A stretch of 64,000 nucleotides of DNA from Stanieria cyanosphaera PCC 7437. GTDB lineage: Bacteria > Cyanobacteriota > Cyanobacteriia > Cyanobacteriales > Xenococcaceae. Where the stretch lies: NCBI RefSeq assembly GCF_000317575.1, contig NC_019765.1:62001-126000 (forward strand). The letters run 5' to 3'. How positions within the stretch are numbered: the first letter of the stretch is position 1; the number at the start of each line of letters is the position of its first letter. The notes below the pieces were generated by a model. The model was not told the origin of the DNA and made no database searches. It saw nothing but the letters and a program-made list of their open reading frames with translations. Shown here in pieces: positions 1 through 8,557 of the stretch. The position numbers were made by a program, and so were the translations under genes.

Positions 1-1289
1 GTAATGTTGTTGGTGTAACTGATGAGTTGGGACGTACTACTGAATTTGGTTATAACGAGCGCAATGAGCAAACTTCAGTAACAAACGCCTTGGGATATAC
101 TACCAAATCCGAATATGATTCGGCAGGTAATCTAATCTCCGTCACCGATGCGAGAGGCAATACCACCAGCTACGAATACGATAAATTAAATCGTTTAATA
201 TCTGAAATCGATGCCAATAATCAAGATGTTAATTATCAATACGACGGGGCGAGTCAGTTAAAGTCTGCATTTGACCCTGATTCGGCTTATAGTTATCAGT
301 ACGATCTCGCTGGAAGATTAACTCAGGTTGATAATGTAAGTACGACTAATGTTCCTAATGTAGTGTTTAACTACACCTATGACCCCGTTGATAATCTGAC
401 TCAAGTTACGGACAGCATCGATGGAGTCGAGCGAGGAATTGAAACTTTCGCCTACGACGAACTAGACCGCGTTACTTCTATTACTCAGTCTGGAAATGGG
501 GTAGAAGATAAACGAGTTGATTATACCTATGATGCTGCTTCTCAGATGACGCAAGTATCTCGTTATAAGGATTTAGCGGGTACTCAACCTGTAGCTGAAT
601 CTAATTATAAGTTTGATGAAGCTGGAAGTCTTACTGAGTTAACTCACAATAGCGATGGAGAAACTATTTCTGCCTACGAATGGGCTTATGACCAGGCTAA
701 TCGGATTACTCAGGCTACTTCACCTGATGGGACTTCTGATTATAACTATGATAAGACTGACCAGTTAACTGATGCGGAGCATAGTTATCAAGAGGATGAA
801 TCGTATACTTATGACGAGAATGGTAATCGTAAGGGTTATGGTTATGTAACTGGTGAGAATAATCAATTACTCTCGGATGGTAAGTATAACTATGAATATG
901 ACTCCGAAGGTAACAGAACTAAGAGGACATCTATTGCTACTGGTGAGGTAACGAACTATTCTTGGGATTATCGTAATCGTCTAACTGGAGTTGTAACGAA
1001 AGATAGTGGTGGTAATGTTATTAAACAAGCTGACTATACCTATGATGTCTTTGATAGAAGGATAGGTAAATCAGTAGATAGTAATGGGGATGGTGTAGCG
1101 GAGAAGGTAGAGAAGTTTGTTTATGACGGCGACCATATTGCGTTAGTCTTTGATGGCGAGGGGAATCAAATCGAAAGATTCTTCCACGGTACTGGGGTAG
1201 ATTCGGTTATCGCACAGGAGAATGCTTCGGGTAAGGTGCTTTGGGCATTGACCGATAATCAGGGTTCGGTCAGGGCGATCCGATCTTAG
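1..1289 (+). pseudogene. RHS/YD-repeat protein, upstream part (5' end outside window, frameshifted)
   Basis: The reading frame is open from base 1, so the true start lies outside the window. It encodes tandem YD repeats (many YDxxGNL, YEYDxLNR and YDxASQ units), the beta-shell of RHS polymorphic toxins that encapsulates a C-terminal toxin and helps deliver it. It ends abruptly after TDNQGSVRAIRS, which is in the RHS core motif normally reading GSVRDLxDxxGN. The core then continues in another frame, open from base 1259, so a one-base deletion (or equivalent +2 insertion) lies between 1259 and 1289. As read, the shell is cut from its toxin tip. This may be a real mutation or a sequencing error. 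Confidence 0.85.
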
Positions 1290-2575
1290 ATAATGATGGC
1301 AATGTTGTCAATCATATTACTTATGACAGTTTTGGAAATATTACCCTCCAGACTAATGCTGGTACTAATTTCCGCTTCTTCTATACGGGAAGGGAATTAG
1401 ACCCTGAAACTGGTAATTATTACTATCGAACTCGACCCTACGATCCGAACACGGGTCGATTTATTAATGAGGATACCATTGGTTTTGCTGGTGGGGATAG
1501 TAACTTATATCGTTATGTAGTTAATAGTCCAGTTAACTATATCGATCCTTTTGGATTGAGAGGCTACAGTGGAGCTAATAAGTATGTAGCTGACGGACCT
1601 CTTTACGGAGCGGGAGCAGGAAGTGGTGGTTTCAATCTTGGCGGAGCAAGAGGTAGTGGAACAATTGGTAGTGCTGGTTATAAAGGTGTAGGTCTTCAAA
1701 ATGGAGGATTGCCTAATACTGTTCCGACTCCTAATTCCACTCCTAGTGTTCAGCCTAATAATTTTCCTTTGATTCCCAATTTATTTGAAGCAGCAAAAGA
1801 ACTTCTTCAAGATATCTTTGGCAACGATGATGAAGATTTCGATTCAGACCCTCTCAAAATTAATCCCGAACCAGATAATGATGATTTCTTCAATCCCGAC
1901 GAGCCTGATAGTTGGTTTGACAAACAAAAAGAACTGACTGAAGAAATAAATGAAGAAAACAAGAAGAAGGAGAAAGAGCAAAATAGAGATAATAATTCCG
2001 ATAGTTGCGGTTGGGGTGATAGGGATAAATATTTACCTCCAACTAACAGTAGTCAGAATAATGATAATGATGACAACAATCCTGATCCACAGGGGAGTCA
2101 GAATAATGATGCTCCTGGAGATTTTCATGATTCAGCACGTCCTCTAACTCAAGAAGAAGCATTATCTCAAGGTTTAGATATTTTCAATAGACAACAAATA
2201 TCTAGTGATGATATTAAAGGTGCGTTTCCTCCTCCAGGAGGTTCAGCAGGACACGCAAGAAGTAAGCATAATTTTTCTAAAGATCTTCAAGCCGAGATAA
2301 TTAATAATCCAGATCGTATATTTGCTGGAATCAATGATAATGGTCGGCAAGTTACCGTCTTTTATAAAGATCATAATGTAGTAATAACACAAAACAATGA
2401 CCATACACGTGTTATTACTGCTTATGGAAAAGATGGAATAGGCAGAAATGCTAAAGGCCAGCCAGTTCCTGGAAAGCCCGTAGACCTAAGCAAATGGTCA
2501 AATAACAGTAACTATGTTGAAATAAAGGGCAACCAAAATACATCAGAATCAAGACCTATCATTTTGGGAGAGTAA
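1259..2575 (+). pseudogene. RHS core C-terminus plus polymorphic toxin tip (downstream part)
   Basis: This frame resumes the RHS core (DNDGNVVNHITYDSFGN, YYRTRPYDPNTGRF) up to the pre-toxin boundary NYIDPFGL, which ends near base 1559. A Gly-rich then Asp/Asn/Pro-rich linker of about 220 residues follows. The last roughly 110 residues form a compact domain with GHARSKHNF, VTVFYKDHNVVI and HTRVITAYGK. Conserved His/Lys and a closing Thr-Tyr-type strand recall BECR-fold RNase toxins of CDI/RHS systems; that assignment is tentative. A TTG at 1556 could start a separate product, but homology clearly runs upstream through it. The next gene follows after 3 nt, as expected for an immunity gene. Confidence 0.75.
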
Positions 2576-2578
2576 ACA

Positions 2579-3115
2579 ATGGATTACGATCTTGAGCAGA
2601 AATTGTGGAATGCAGGTCAAACAGACCAGATATACAAGAAAGAAATATGGTTGAAAATTGTATATTCTTTGTTAAGTGATTTTCAGAAATTCATTGGACA
2701 AAGTTTTGAAAAAGATGAAGAAATAAATATGGATATTAATAATCCATTTTCTCCTTCATTTGGAATATGGATTTGGAAAGATGGAGAGAACTTATACGAA
2801 GGGAAATCAAACATTATCGATAGTTCAATTGAAACCAATAACAAAAAATTTCTTTTGCCTTCAATAACCTGGTCTGGTGTAATGGGTGGTGATATGATTG
2901 GAAGCAAAGAAAATGACAAAACTCAAGAAATTTTTTCAGTAAGTCTTACGCTATTTCTTTTTGATTCTATAAATAAAGAACGTATTCGTCTTGATACTGG
3001 AGAAAGCATTATTGAATTTGTTTATAAGAAGCATTCTAATGGCCACGGAAATTGGATTAGCTTAGGTTGGCATAAAGACATATATGGAGAATGGGAAGAT
3101 ATCCAATATGAGTAA
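2579..3115 (+). CDS. putative immunity protein for the RHS toxin
   Basis: The product is 178 aa, soluble and acidic, with no signal peptide or membrane segment. I do not recognise the family. The start codon lies 3 nt after the stop of the toxin-bearing RHS frame, and a GGGAG stretch in the end of that gene could serve as ribosome-binding site. In RHS/CDI loci the gene directly after the toxin tip normally encodes the cognate immunity protein, so the role is inferred from position and size. If the upstream frameshift is real, this gene may now be an orphan that still protects against sibling toxin. Confidence 0.6.
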   Translation: MDYDLEQKLWNAGQTDQIYKKEIWLKIVYSLLSDFQKFIGQSFEKDEEINMDINNPFSPSFGIWIWKDGENLYEGKSNIIDSSIETNNKKFLLPSITWSGVMGGDMIGSKENDKTQEIFSVSLTLFLFDSINKERIRLDTGESIIEFVYKKHSNGHGNWISLGWHKDIYGEWEDIQYE

Positions 3116-3187
3116 AATATTTGGATATTTGGATAACAAACTTTTAAAAAAGCACGATCGCTCTCCTGTAGTACGATCGCATCGTAG

Positions 3188-3243
3188 GGTGGGCAAATTA
3201 CCAAGATCGAGAAAGGATTTGAATTAGATAGGGCTTGCCCACC
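3188..3243. repeat. inverted repeat GGTGGGCAA ... TTGCCCACC
   Basis: Nine-base perfect arms (3188-3196 and 3235-3243) enclose about 38 nt. The segment lies in non-coding DNA downstream of the immunity gene. It resembles the GGGTGGGCAAT-type intergenic repeats common in cyanobacterial genomes. It could fold into a hairpin in RNA, but has no T-run to make a convincing terminator. Confidence 0.5.
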
Positions 3244-3349
3244 ATAAATAATGCTGGTACTGTAGGTCAACAAACCCCCAAACCCAACTCAGAGAAGACA
3301 GGAGTCGGAGCGTGATCGCCGTTCGCCTAGGTTTGGTGAAGCCAAGCGC

Positions 3350-3436
3350 AACCCAACATCATCCCTTCTGCAATCAAGCGGTTTCTGCTGTCGTAGATAT
3401 TTTGACTTTATCGACTCATTGGTATTATGTTGGGTT
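3350..3436. repeat. inverted repeat AACCCAACAT ... ATGTTGGGTT
   Basis: Ten-base perfect arms (3350-3359 and 3427-3436) flank 67 nt. A second TTGGGTTTCACTACGTTC-type tract follows, with its own internal complement (TACCCAACC). Such GTTGGGTTTC elements occur in many copies in cyanobacterial intergenic DNA and behave like small non-autonomous repeats. No coding potential was seen. Confidence 0.5.
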
Positions 3437-3474
3437 TCACTACGTTCTACCCAACCTACTAGCTTGAATGAGAT

Positions 3475-3639
3475 TTACTCTTTTAATGTCTTACAATCGC
3501 TCTGAAGAACATGGGTTGAAATCTCTGCCAGTCGCGAATAGCTCTCTATGTCGATAAATCCGCTGTCTTCCCGCTCTTGATTGGATTCTATATAATTCAG
3601 TAGCTCGTCTATTTCTGTCTTGACTACCTGAAGATTCAT
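3475..3639 (-). CDS. small hypothetical protein, 54 aa
   Basis: The frame could start at 3666, but the ATG at 3639 has a TAGGGA Shine-Dalgarno-like tract about 8 nt upstream and begins MNLQVVKTEIDELLNYIE. The product is acidic and predicted helical, with no membrane segment. I do not recognise it. Short helical proteins beginning this way are often antitoxin-like or accessory to Uma2/PIN genes in cyanobacteria, but no partner is visible here. The neighbourhood is otherwise repeat-rich and non-coding, so this could be a relic. Confidence 0.4.
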   Translation of the reverse strand: MNLQVVKTEIDELLNYIESNQEREDSGFIDIESYSRLAEISTHVLQSDCKTLKE

Positions 3640-3879
3640 TTTAATCCCTACATATTTTAAATCCATTACTTTTTTCTCTCTCTCAAAATTTGTAGTATCT
3701 CTTCAACTGGTGCTTTCTCATTATTCATCTTTTCAATGAGCGATCGCAGTTCGCATAGTCATTAAATCTTGACAATAAAAGTGCTCCCGATATGTAGTAA
3801 TTTTACTTATGCCGATTATAGCTTTTCTGTGATCTCTTGACGGACGAATTCTTGCCAGTCTTCTAGTTGTTGAAAAAAT

Positions 3880-4128
3880 GATAATTACCAATTAATAATT
3901 AAGAATTAATAATTCTCCATTTTGGATTTAAAATACCTCTTTTTAAAGAATAATTATTTTTTTTATTTTTCGCTATAAGCAAAAAATAATTATTTTAAAA
4001 TTAGTTTTTGTAAAAATATACCTATTTAAATATATATTTAAATATTATTCAAAACTTTTTATTACTTATTAATAACTAGTATAAAAATCATTTTATTTAA
4101 AAAAATATTAAACAAAATTATATAAAAA
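3880..4128. other. very AT-rich non-coding segment
   Basis: About 250 nt of nearly pure A/T (long TTTATT, AAATAAT and TATTTAAATATATATTTAAATATT tracts) with no ORF precede the uracil-DNA glycosylase gene. Such a region can serve as an easily melted promoter, a curved DNA element or the unwinding part of an origin. No iterons or DnaA boxes were identified by eye, so the role stays open. Confidence 0.35.
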
Positions 4129-4143
4129 CCTAACGATTTATAG
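4129..4143 (+). promoter_or_regulatory. shared upstream motif, copy A (CCTAACGATTTATAG)
   Basis: The weakest member of a six-copy motif family with consensus about GCTAWCGCC-N-TTTWTAG. Here CTAACG is followed by TTTATAG, and the glycosylase start codon comes 43 nt later. The 3' half resembles a -10 box. Confidence 0.4.
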
Positions 4144-4186
4144 TAACTGCAAAAAGCTATAAATTTTAAAATATTAATGGTTTTAT

Positions 4187-4837
4187 ATGATTAAACAAAC
4201 TCAATTGTTTGAATTACAGTCAGAAAAATCAACTCAAAAATTAACTTTTTATTCTTCCTTAGAAAAACTAAATCGAGTCTGTCTAAAATGCGATCGCTGT
4301 CCTTTAAGTCAACAACGCAAACGAGTAGTAATTGGAAGAGGCAAGATTAGACCCGATCTGGCAGTTATTGGTGAAGCTCCAGGCAAACTAGAAGATAAGG
4401 TAGGACAACCTTTTGTTGGTGATTCGGGTAAATTTTTATTAAAAATGCTTCAAGCGGTACAACTCGATTCTAATGTTTACTTTACTAATGTAGTTCGTTG
4501 CCGTCCTCCAGATAACCGCAAACCCAGTGCAGAAGAGATTAAAGCTTGTAAACCCTACTTAATCGATGAACTCAGACTGATCGAACCGAAAATAATTATC
4601 TGTGCTGGAGCAACTGCCGTAGCTGGATTGACAGGTAAAAGAGAAAGTATCACTTCATTACGTGGTAAATGGCTCGATTGGGAAGGTATTTCTGTTATAC
4701 CTATCTTTCACCCTGCTTATCTATTACGCAATCCTTCTCTTCAAAAAGACAGTCCTAAATGGCAGACTTGGCAGGATTTGATAGCCGTTAAGCTTAAGTT
4801 AGAAAGAATTTCTGCTTTAAACAGTCATCGCAGTTAA
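4187..4837 (+). CDS. family 4 uracil-DNA glycosylase
   Basis: Removes uracil from DNA, the first step of base excision repair. The family-4/5 signature is complete: GEAPGKLEDKVGQPFVGDSG (about residues 63-82) for the water-activating and uracil-binding loops, and the C-terminal HPAYLLRNPS motif. Cysteines in CLKCDRCPLSQQ near the N-terminus plus later Cys residues fit the 4Fe-4S cluster of this family. The length of 216 aa is typical. It is the first gene of the replication block and carries one copy of the shared motif upstream, so it probably serves repair during replication of this element. Some phages carry related enzymes. Confidence 0.92.
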   Translation: MIKQTQLFELQSEKSTQKLTFYSSLEKLNRVCLKCDRCPLSQQRKRVVIGRGKIRPDLAVIGEAPGKLEDKVGQPFVGDSGKFLLKMLQAVQLDSNVYFTNVVRCRPPDNRKPSAEEIKACKPYLIDELRLIEPKIIICAGATAVAGLTGKRESITSLRGKWLDWEGISVIPIFHPAYLLRNPSLQKDSPKWQTWQDLIAVKLKLERISALNSHRS

Positions 4838-4858
4838 AAATTATCGCTTCCTTTTACA

Positions 4859-4886
4859 TTTATTATTACATCGATGTAATAATAAA
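4859..4886. promoter_or_regulatory. 28-bp perfect palindrome, likely toxin-antitoxin operator
   Basis: The half-site TTTATTATTACATC is followed exactly by its reverse complement. It ends 3 nt before the start codon of the HigB-like gene and occupies the place where a ribosome-binding site would be. This fits an autorepression site bound by the XRE antitoxin encoded two genes on, although that binding is inferred. Confidence 0.7.
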
Positions 4887-4889
4887 GCT

Positions 4890-5249
4890 ATGGCAATAAA
4901 TATTGAATATACCGATGAATTTGGTCAATGGTGGTCGGATTTAACCGTTAGCCAACAAAATGATGTTGCTGTTGTAATAATGCTTTTAGAAGAAAGAGGA
5001 GTTAGTTTGGGGTTTCCTTATTCTTCTAAAATTAATGGTTCTCGGCATTCGGGGATGCGAGAGCTACGAATTCAATCTCAAGGAAACCCAATTAGAATTT
5101 TCTATATGTTTGACCCCAGACGTACTGCAATTTTACTAATCGGTGGTGACAAGACTGGAGATAATCGTTTCTATGAAAGTTTTATTCCAATAGCAGATAA
5201 ACTTTACGACATTTATTTAGAAGAAATTAAACGGGAGGGTTTAATATGA
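4890..5249 (+). CDS. HigB/RelE-family (phage Gp49-like) toxin
   Basis: The 119-aa product matches the Gp49-like HigB pattern: a leading strand (INIEYTDEFGQWW), the helix SQQNDVAVVIMLLEERG, then GSRHSGMRELRIQ and a strand pair NPIRIFYMFDPRRTAILLIGGDKT. These are the Arg/Lys-rich features of RelE-type ribosome-dependent mRNA interferases. The gene overlaps the antitoxin gene by 4 nt (ATGA), in the toxin-first order typical of higBA. A perfect palindrome takes the place of a Shine-Dalgarno site, so expression is probably tightly self-regulated. Likely role: stabilising the replicon. Confidence 0.9.
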   Translation: MAINIEYTDEFGQWWSDLTVSQQNDVAVVIMLLEERGVSLGFPYSSKINGSRHSGMRELRIQSQGNPIRIFYMFDPRRTAILLIGGDKTGDNRFYESFIPIADKLYDIYLEEIKREGLI

Positions 5250-5590
5250 GCGGACATCACTCTTTCAATAAACTAACGGCTGAATTTACTGCCGAACGCA
5301 GAGCAGAAATAGCTAATAGAGCATCAAAATTGAAAACGGAAATGGCTTTAAACGAATTGCGTCAAGCTTTCCAACTCTCTCAATCAGAATTAGCTTCAAA
5401 GCTTAACGTCAAACAACCAGCGATTTCTCGTCTCGAACAACGTACTGATATGTATGTTTCTCACCTACGTCAAATTATTGAGGCTATGGGAGGTCAGTTA
5501 GATATAGTAGCTCGTTTTCCTGATGGTGAAGTCAAGATTACCAATTTTGATTTTACCAATTCTTCTTCAAGTAATTCTCCTTCTAATTAA
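5246..5590 (+). CDS. HigA-like XRE-family antitoxin
   Basis: The 114-aa product carries a helix-turn-helix of the XRE/Cro type: LRQAFQLSQSELASKLNVKQPAISRLEQRTD (about residues 38-68, shown in part). It should neutralise the HigB toxin and repress the operon through the upstream palindrome. GGGAGG lies 8 nt before the ATG, inside the toxin's last codons, and the 4-nt overlap indicates translational coupling. A Ser/Asn-rich tail ends the protein. Confidence 0.9.
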   Translation: MSGHHSFNKLTAEFTAERRAEIANRASKLKTEMALNELRQAFQLSQSELASKLNVKQPAISRLEQRTDMYVSHLRQIIEAMGGQLDIVARFPDGEVKITNFDFTNSSSSNSPSN

Positions 5591-5619
5591 AAATAGATTC
5601 AAACTTTTTCTATTCATAA

Positions 5620-5634
5620 GCTAACGCCCTTTTA
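5620..5634 (+). promoter_or_regulatory. shared upstream motif, copy B (GCTAACGCCCTTTTAG)
   Basis: A good match to the six-copy motif. The distance to the first ATG at 5701 is 66 nt, the longest of the set. A later in-frame ATG lies at 5719. Confidence 0.5.
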
Positions 5635-5700
5635 GTTGGATGAATTGTCAAACTCATCATAATCAGAACATGGTCTTTGCCATTTTTTACTCAGTAGAAA

Positions 5701-6864
5701 ATGGCTTTTTTATTAGTGATGAAAATTGTAGAAAAAGTTATCTATCCAATTATTACTAAACCTGAATCAATAGCAGAATTTTCTCTCAATGCGATCGCCC
5801 GCCAGCGCAACCATTACGGCATAGTTACAAATATCAACTCTGATAGTTATAGACCGATTACTATTAACTGGGATAAAAATGAACCATTTGCCTACACCGA
5901 AGACGAAATAAGAGTATTAAAAATTAAAATTGTCGAACAATTATTACCCCAGGAAACTATCGTATCTATGCCTCCTGGTACCACAGTTCTTTTAGAAAAT
6001 GGAGAGCAAATTAAATTTGATTACCGACAAAAGTTTTTAGTTGAAAATAACAGCGATCGCCTAATCATAATTCAAAATATAGATACAAAAGAAACCTATC
6101 AATTTCAATTAGATTATTTTCCAGGTCAAGTATTTGTCCACTTTATCGAACCTGCAACAGTAACTCCTCTTGAAAATTTGCCGCTAACTCAACATGAACT
6201 CAAATACAAAGCTGAGATTTGGCTATTATTGGAATTCAATTGTCTCTTACTCAATAATTTAACACCGACGATCGAGCAACAACAAAAACAAAAATGGTTA
6301 CAAAATCTAGATCGCCCTTTTAATCCAGATGAATTAGATGCTGCTTGGCAGATATCATTTAGTCAGTTTTTGCAAACTCAAGCTGAAAAAGTAGGTTTAT
6401 ACGGACTAAAAATAAGTACGAAAATACTCAAACAAACTGTCGATAATCAATTTGTATTTGGACATATTAGCGATATCGATTTTTATCAATCTAGCTTTTT
6501 ACTTCAGTGGGATGATGGCGAAAAAATTAGTCTTTCGTACTTGGAAATGAAGGCACTTGCTATTTCTCTGGTAAGCTTAGTAAAACTTTCAGATCGCGTA
6601 GCTTACGAAATTAGTAGCGAGCGAGAATTATTAAAAGCTTATATTGGCTTTAGAACTAAAAAGTTAGCACAAGCATGGCTCAAACTGTTAAAACAGATTG
6701 TAGGAAGATTGAGTAATTTAAAAGATTGTCGTAGAGAAGAAAAACGTCATTTTTTAGAAAAAAGATGGCAATATTCTGTTGAAAAATTTCGTCACAAAAA
6801 GATATCGAGACGTTTGCAAGATTTAGAAATAATCGCTCGTCTAGACTTAGAAAAACCACCTTAA
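5701..6864 (+). CDS. hypothetical protein of the replication block, 387 aa
   Basis: I do not recognise the family. The N-terminal half is strand-rich, with short modules such as GTTVLLENGEQIKFDYRQKF. The middle contains FGHISDIDFYQSS and LLQWDDGEKISLSYLEM. The last 80 residues are strongly basic and helical (KKLAQAWLKLLKQIVG, RRLQDLEIIARLDLE), which suggests nucleic-acid binding. No Walker or nuclease motif was found. The start may instead be the ATG at 5719 (MKIVEK). A copy of the shared motif lies upstream and the next gene, a helicase, has one too, so it probably belongs to the same regulon. Confidence 0.75.
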   Translation: MAFLLVMKIVEKVIYPIITKPESIAEFSLNAIARQRNHYGIVTNINSDSYRPITINWDKNEPFAYTEDEIRVLKIKIVEQLLPQETIVSMPPGTTVLLENGEQIKFDYRQKFLVENNSDRLIIIQNIDTKETYQFQLDYFPGQVFVHFIEPATVTPLENLPLTQHELKYKAEIWLLLEFNCLLLNNLTPTIEQQQKQKWLQNLDRPFNPDELDAAWQISFSQFLQTQAEKVGLYGLKISTKILKQTVDNQFVFGHISDIDFYQSSFLLQWDDGEKISLSYLEMKALAISLVSLVKLSDRVAYEISSERELLKAYIGFRTKKLAQAWLKLLKQIVGRLSNLKDCRREEKRHFLEKRWQYSVEKFRHKKISRRLQDLEIIARLDLEKPP

Positions 6865-6890
6865 AAATCATATCTAAAAAATAATATTTG

Positions 6891-6904
6891 GCTAACGCTT
6901 TTAG
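6891..6904 (+). promoter_or_regulatory. shared upstream motif, copy C (GCTAACGCTTTTAG)
   Basis: Matches the six-copy motif with two bases fewer between the GCTAACGC part and TTTTAG. It is 31 nt before the start codon of the helicase gene, in the short gap after the preceding ORF. Confidence 0.5.
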
Positions 6905-6935
6905 ATCGAAAATTATTTCTTAGCACTAAAAGCGT

Positions 6936-8363
6936 ATGCATAATATTAATTTAACTGAAGTACCTACTGTATCCAACCTCGACAATCTAAAATCAAATAA
7001 CTTAAGTTTTCAACTTCAAGAGCGATTACAATCTCTAATTTCATCTTTTGAACTCGACCTAACAGCAAGTCAACAAAAAGCAATAACTAAACTATGGCAG
7101 TTTATTCATTCTCCCGACCATTTTTTTCTCTTAGCTGGTTATGCAGGTACGGGTAAATCTACCATTGTTTTTGCCGTCATCAAAGAATTAATCCGCTTGG
7201 GTAAAAGAGTTGCTCTTACTGCTCCTACTAATAAAGCAGTAGAAGTAATCAGAAATATCGCCATCAAACAAGGTCTTGCAGTAGATTGTTTTACTATTCA
7301 CCAGTTGCTGGGTTTATCTATCGTGGATAATCTAGGTAAGCGCAGTCTAGAACAAATTACTCCCAACAAAGTATTTTTCTACGATCTGGTATTTCTCGAC
7401 GAATGTTCGATGGTGGGAAAAAAGTTGTGGAATTCGATTACCGACCAATTTTTTGACCGCAATCTTTTACTATCTAATCGTAAATTAATCCTCATGGGCG
7501 ACCCCGCACAACTATACCCAGTCGGTGAAGGTTTGTCTCCTACTTTTAAAATCAAGAATAAAATAGTAATGAAAGAAGTAGTCAGACAGACTGGAGATAG
7601 TCCCCTACTGGATTTTGTTACTGCTACTAGAGCTGCAATTAAATTCAAATCGCAAATATTTTATCCCCAATCTTGTTTTAATTTTGGCGATAAGACTAAC
7701 GGTGCGTTTAAAGTTAGCAGAAAAACATTAATTAACTATGCTTTAAAACAAATTCAAGCTAACTTTGAGCGTGACCCTGATTGTTTTAGAATCCTCTGCT
7801 ATACCAATAAGCAAGTTAACTATTACAATCAAATTATTCGTCAAGAAATTTATGGCGTAGATAGCCCTCGCTATACTATTGGCGAACGCTTGATTGCTAA
7901 AAAAGCTATCTTTAATCCAGAAGGTAAAGTTATTACAATTTCTACTTCTACTGAATTTATTGTTCTCGATGCAGTTGAAACCAAATACTTTAACTATCGG
8001 GCTTATCGTTTGAAAATTAGTGATGGTAAATCGATCGAACAAATATATGTTTTACACGAATCGGAACAAAAAAGATTTCAAATTGACTTAGAAGCTAAAC
8101 TAAATCTTGCTAAGGAAAAACCTTTTTTTTGGCATAGATACTATCAGTTTAGAGATAAAATATTTGCTGGAGTTGATAACTGTTACTCTCTTACAGTACA
8201 CAATTCTCAAGGTAGTACCTTTGAGCAGGGGGTAATTGATAGTAAAGATTTAATCAAACGCTTGTATGTCGGTGATGAATCGGAACAAAAAAAGCTCAAG
8301 GAATATCATCGTCTATGGTATGTAGGAAGTTCGAGAATGCAGAATAAATTGTTGTTTACTTAA
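6936..8363 (+). CDS. RecD/Dda-like superfamily 1B DNA helicase
   Basis: The 475-aa product shows SF1B helicase motifs in order: Walker A GYAGTGKST (about residues 69-77), motif Ia LTAPTNKAVEVI, Walker B LVFLDECSMVG, motif III MGDPAQLYPVGEG, and the C-terminal UvrD_C_2 motifs YSLTVHNSQGSTFEQ and LWYVGSSRM. It resembles phage T4 Dda and RecD2 in size and lacks RecBCD-type extra domains. Expected activity is 5'-3' ATP-driven unwinding, for example fork restart or displacing bound proteins. The shared motif 31 nt upstream links it to the glycosylase and clamp genes. Confidence 0.9.
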   Translation: MHNINLTEVPTVSNLDNLKSNNLSFQLQERLQSLISSFELDLTASQQKAITKLWQFIHSPDHFFLLAGYAGTGKSTIVFAVIKELIRLGKRVALTAPTNKAVEVIRNIAIKQGLAVDCFTIHQLLGLSIVDNLGKRSLEQITPNKVFFYDLVFLDECSMVGKKLWNSITDQFFDRNLLLSNRKLILMGDPAQLYPVGEGLSPTFKIKNKIVMKEVVRQTGDSPLLDFVTATRAAIKFKSQIFYPQSCFNFGDKTNGAFKVSRKTLINYALKQIQANFERDPDCFRILCYTNKQVNYYNQIIRQEIYGVDSPRYTIGERLIAKKAIFNPEGKVITISTSTEFIVLDAVETKYFNYRAYRLKISDGKSIEQIYVLHESEQKRFQIDLEAKLNLAKEKPFFWHRYYQFRDKIFAGVDNCYSLTVHNSQGSTFEQGVIDSKDLIKRLYVGDESEQKKLKEYHRLWYVGSSRMQNKLLFT

Positions 8364-8428
8364 CTTTTTAAACATTGCTGAATATTCTCTAATACATGTG
8401 ATACAAGTAAAATAAAACCCATAAATAA

Positions 8429-8554
8429 TATGCCCAACTAGTATTCTTTAAAAGTCATGGAGTAGAGATTGAATGGGTCAAAGAATCTTTACCCAAAAGT
8501 TATGAAAACGAATTAGTAAAAGATTTGATATTCATTATGTTTTCATTCTCAGCG
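8429..8554 (+). pseudogene. IS607-type serine recombinase relic (TnpA C-terminal part)
   Basis: Translation gives YAQLVFFKSHGVEIEW followed by NELVKDLIFIMFSFSA, ending at TGA. This matches the C-terminal part of the IS607 TnpA catalytic domain (pattern FFxSHGVE ... ELVEDLIAIVxSFSARLYG), truncated at the 5' side and just before the RLYG step. It is too short to act and lies directly before a TnpB relic, as in the normal tnpA-tnpB order of IS607 elements. Confidence 0.6.
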
Positions 8555-8557
8555 TGA

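Noticed and set aside
1259-1289. Programmed ribosomal frameshift in the RHS gene
   Set aside because: No slippery heptamer or following hairpin is visible; a mutation or sequencing error is simpler.
3022-3273. 83-aa minus-strand ORF over the end of the immunity gene
   Set aside because: It overlaps a better ORF and runs into repeat DNA; no protein-like features.
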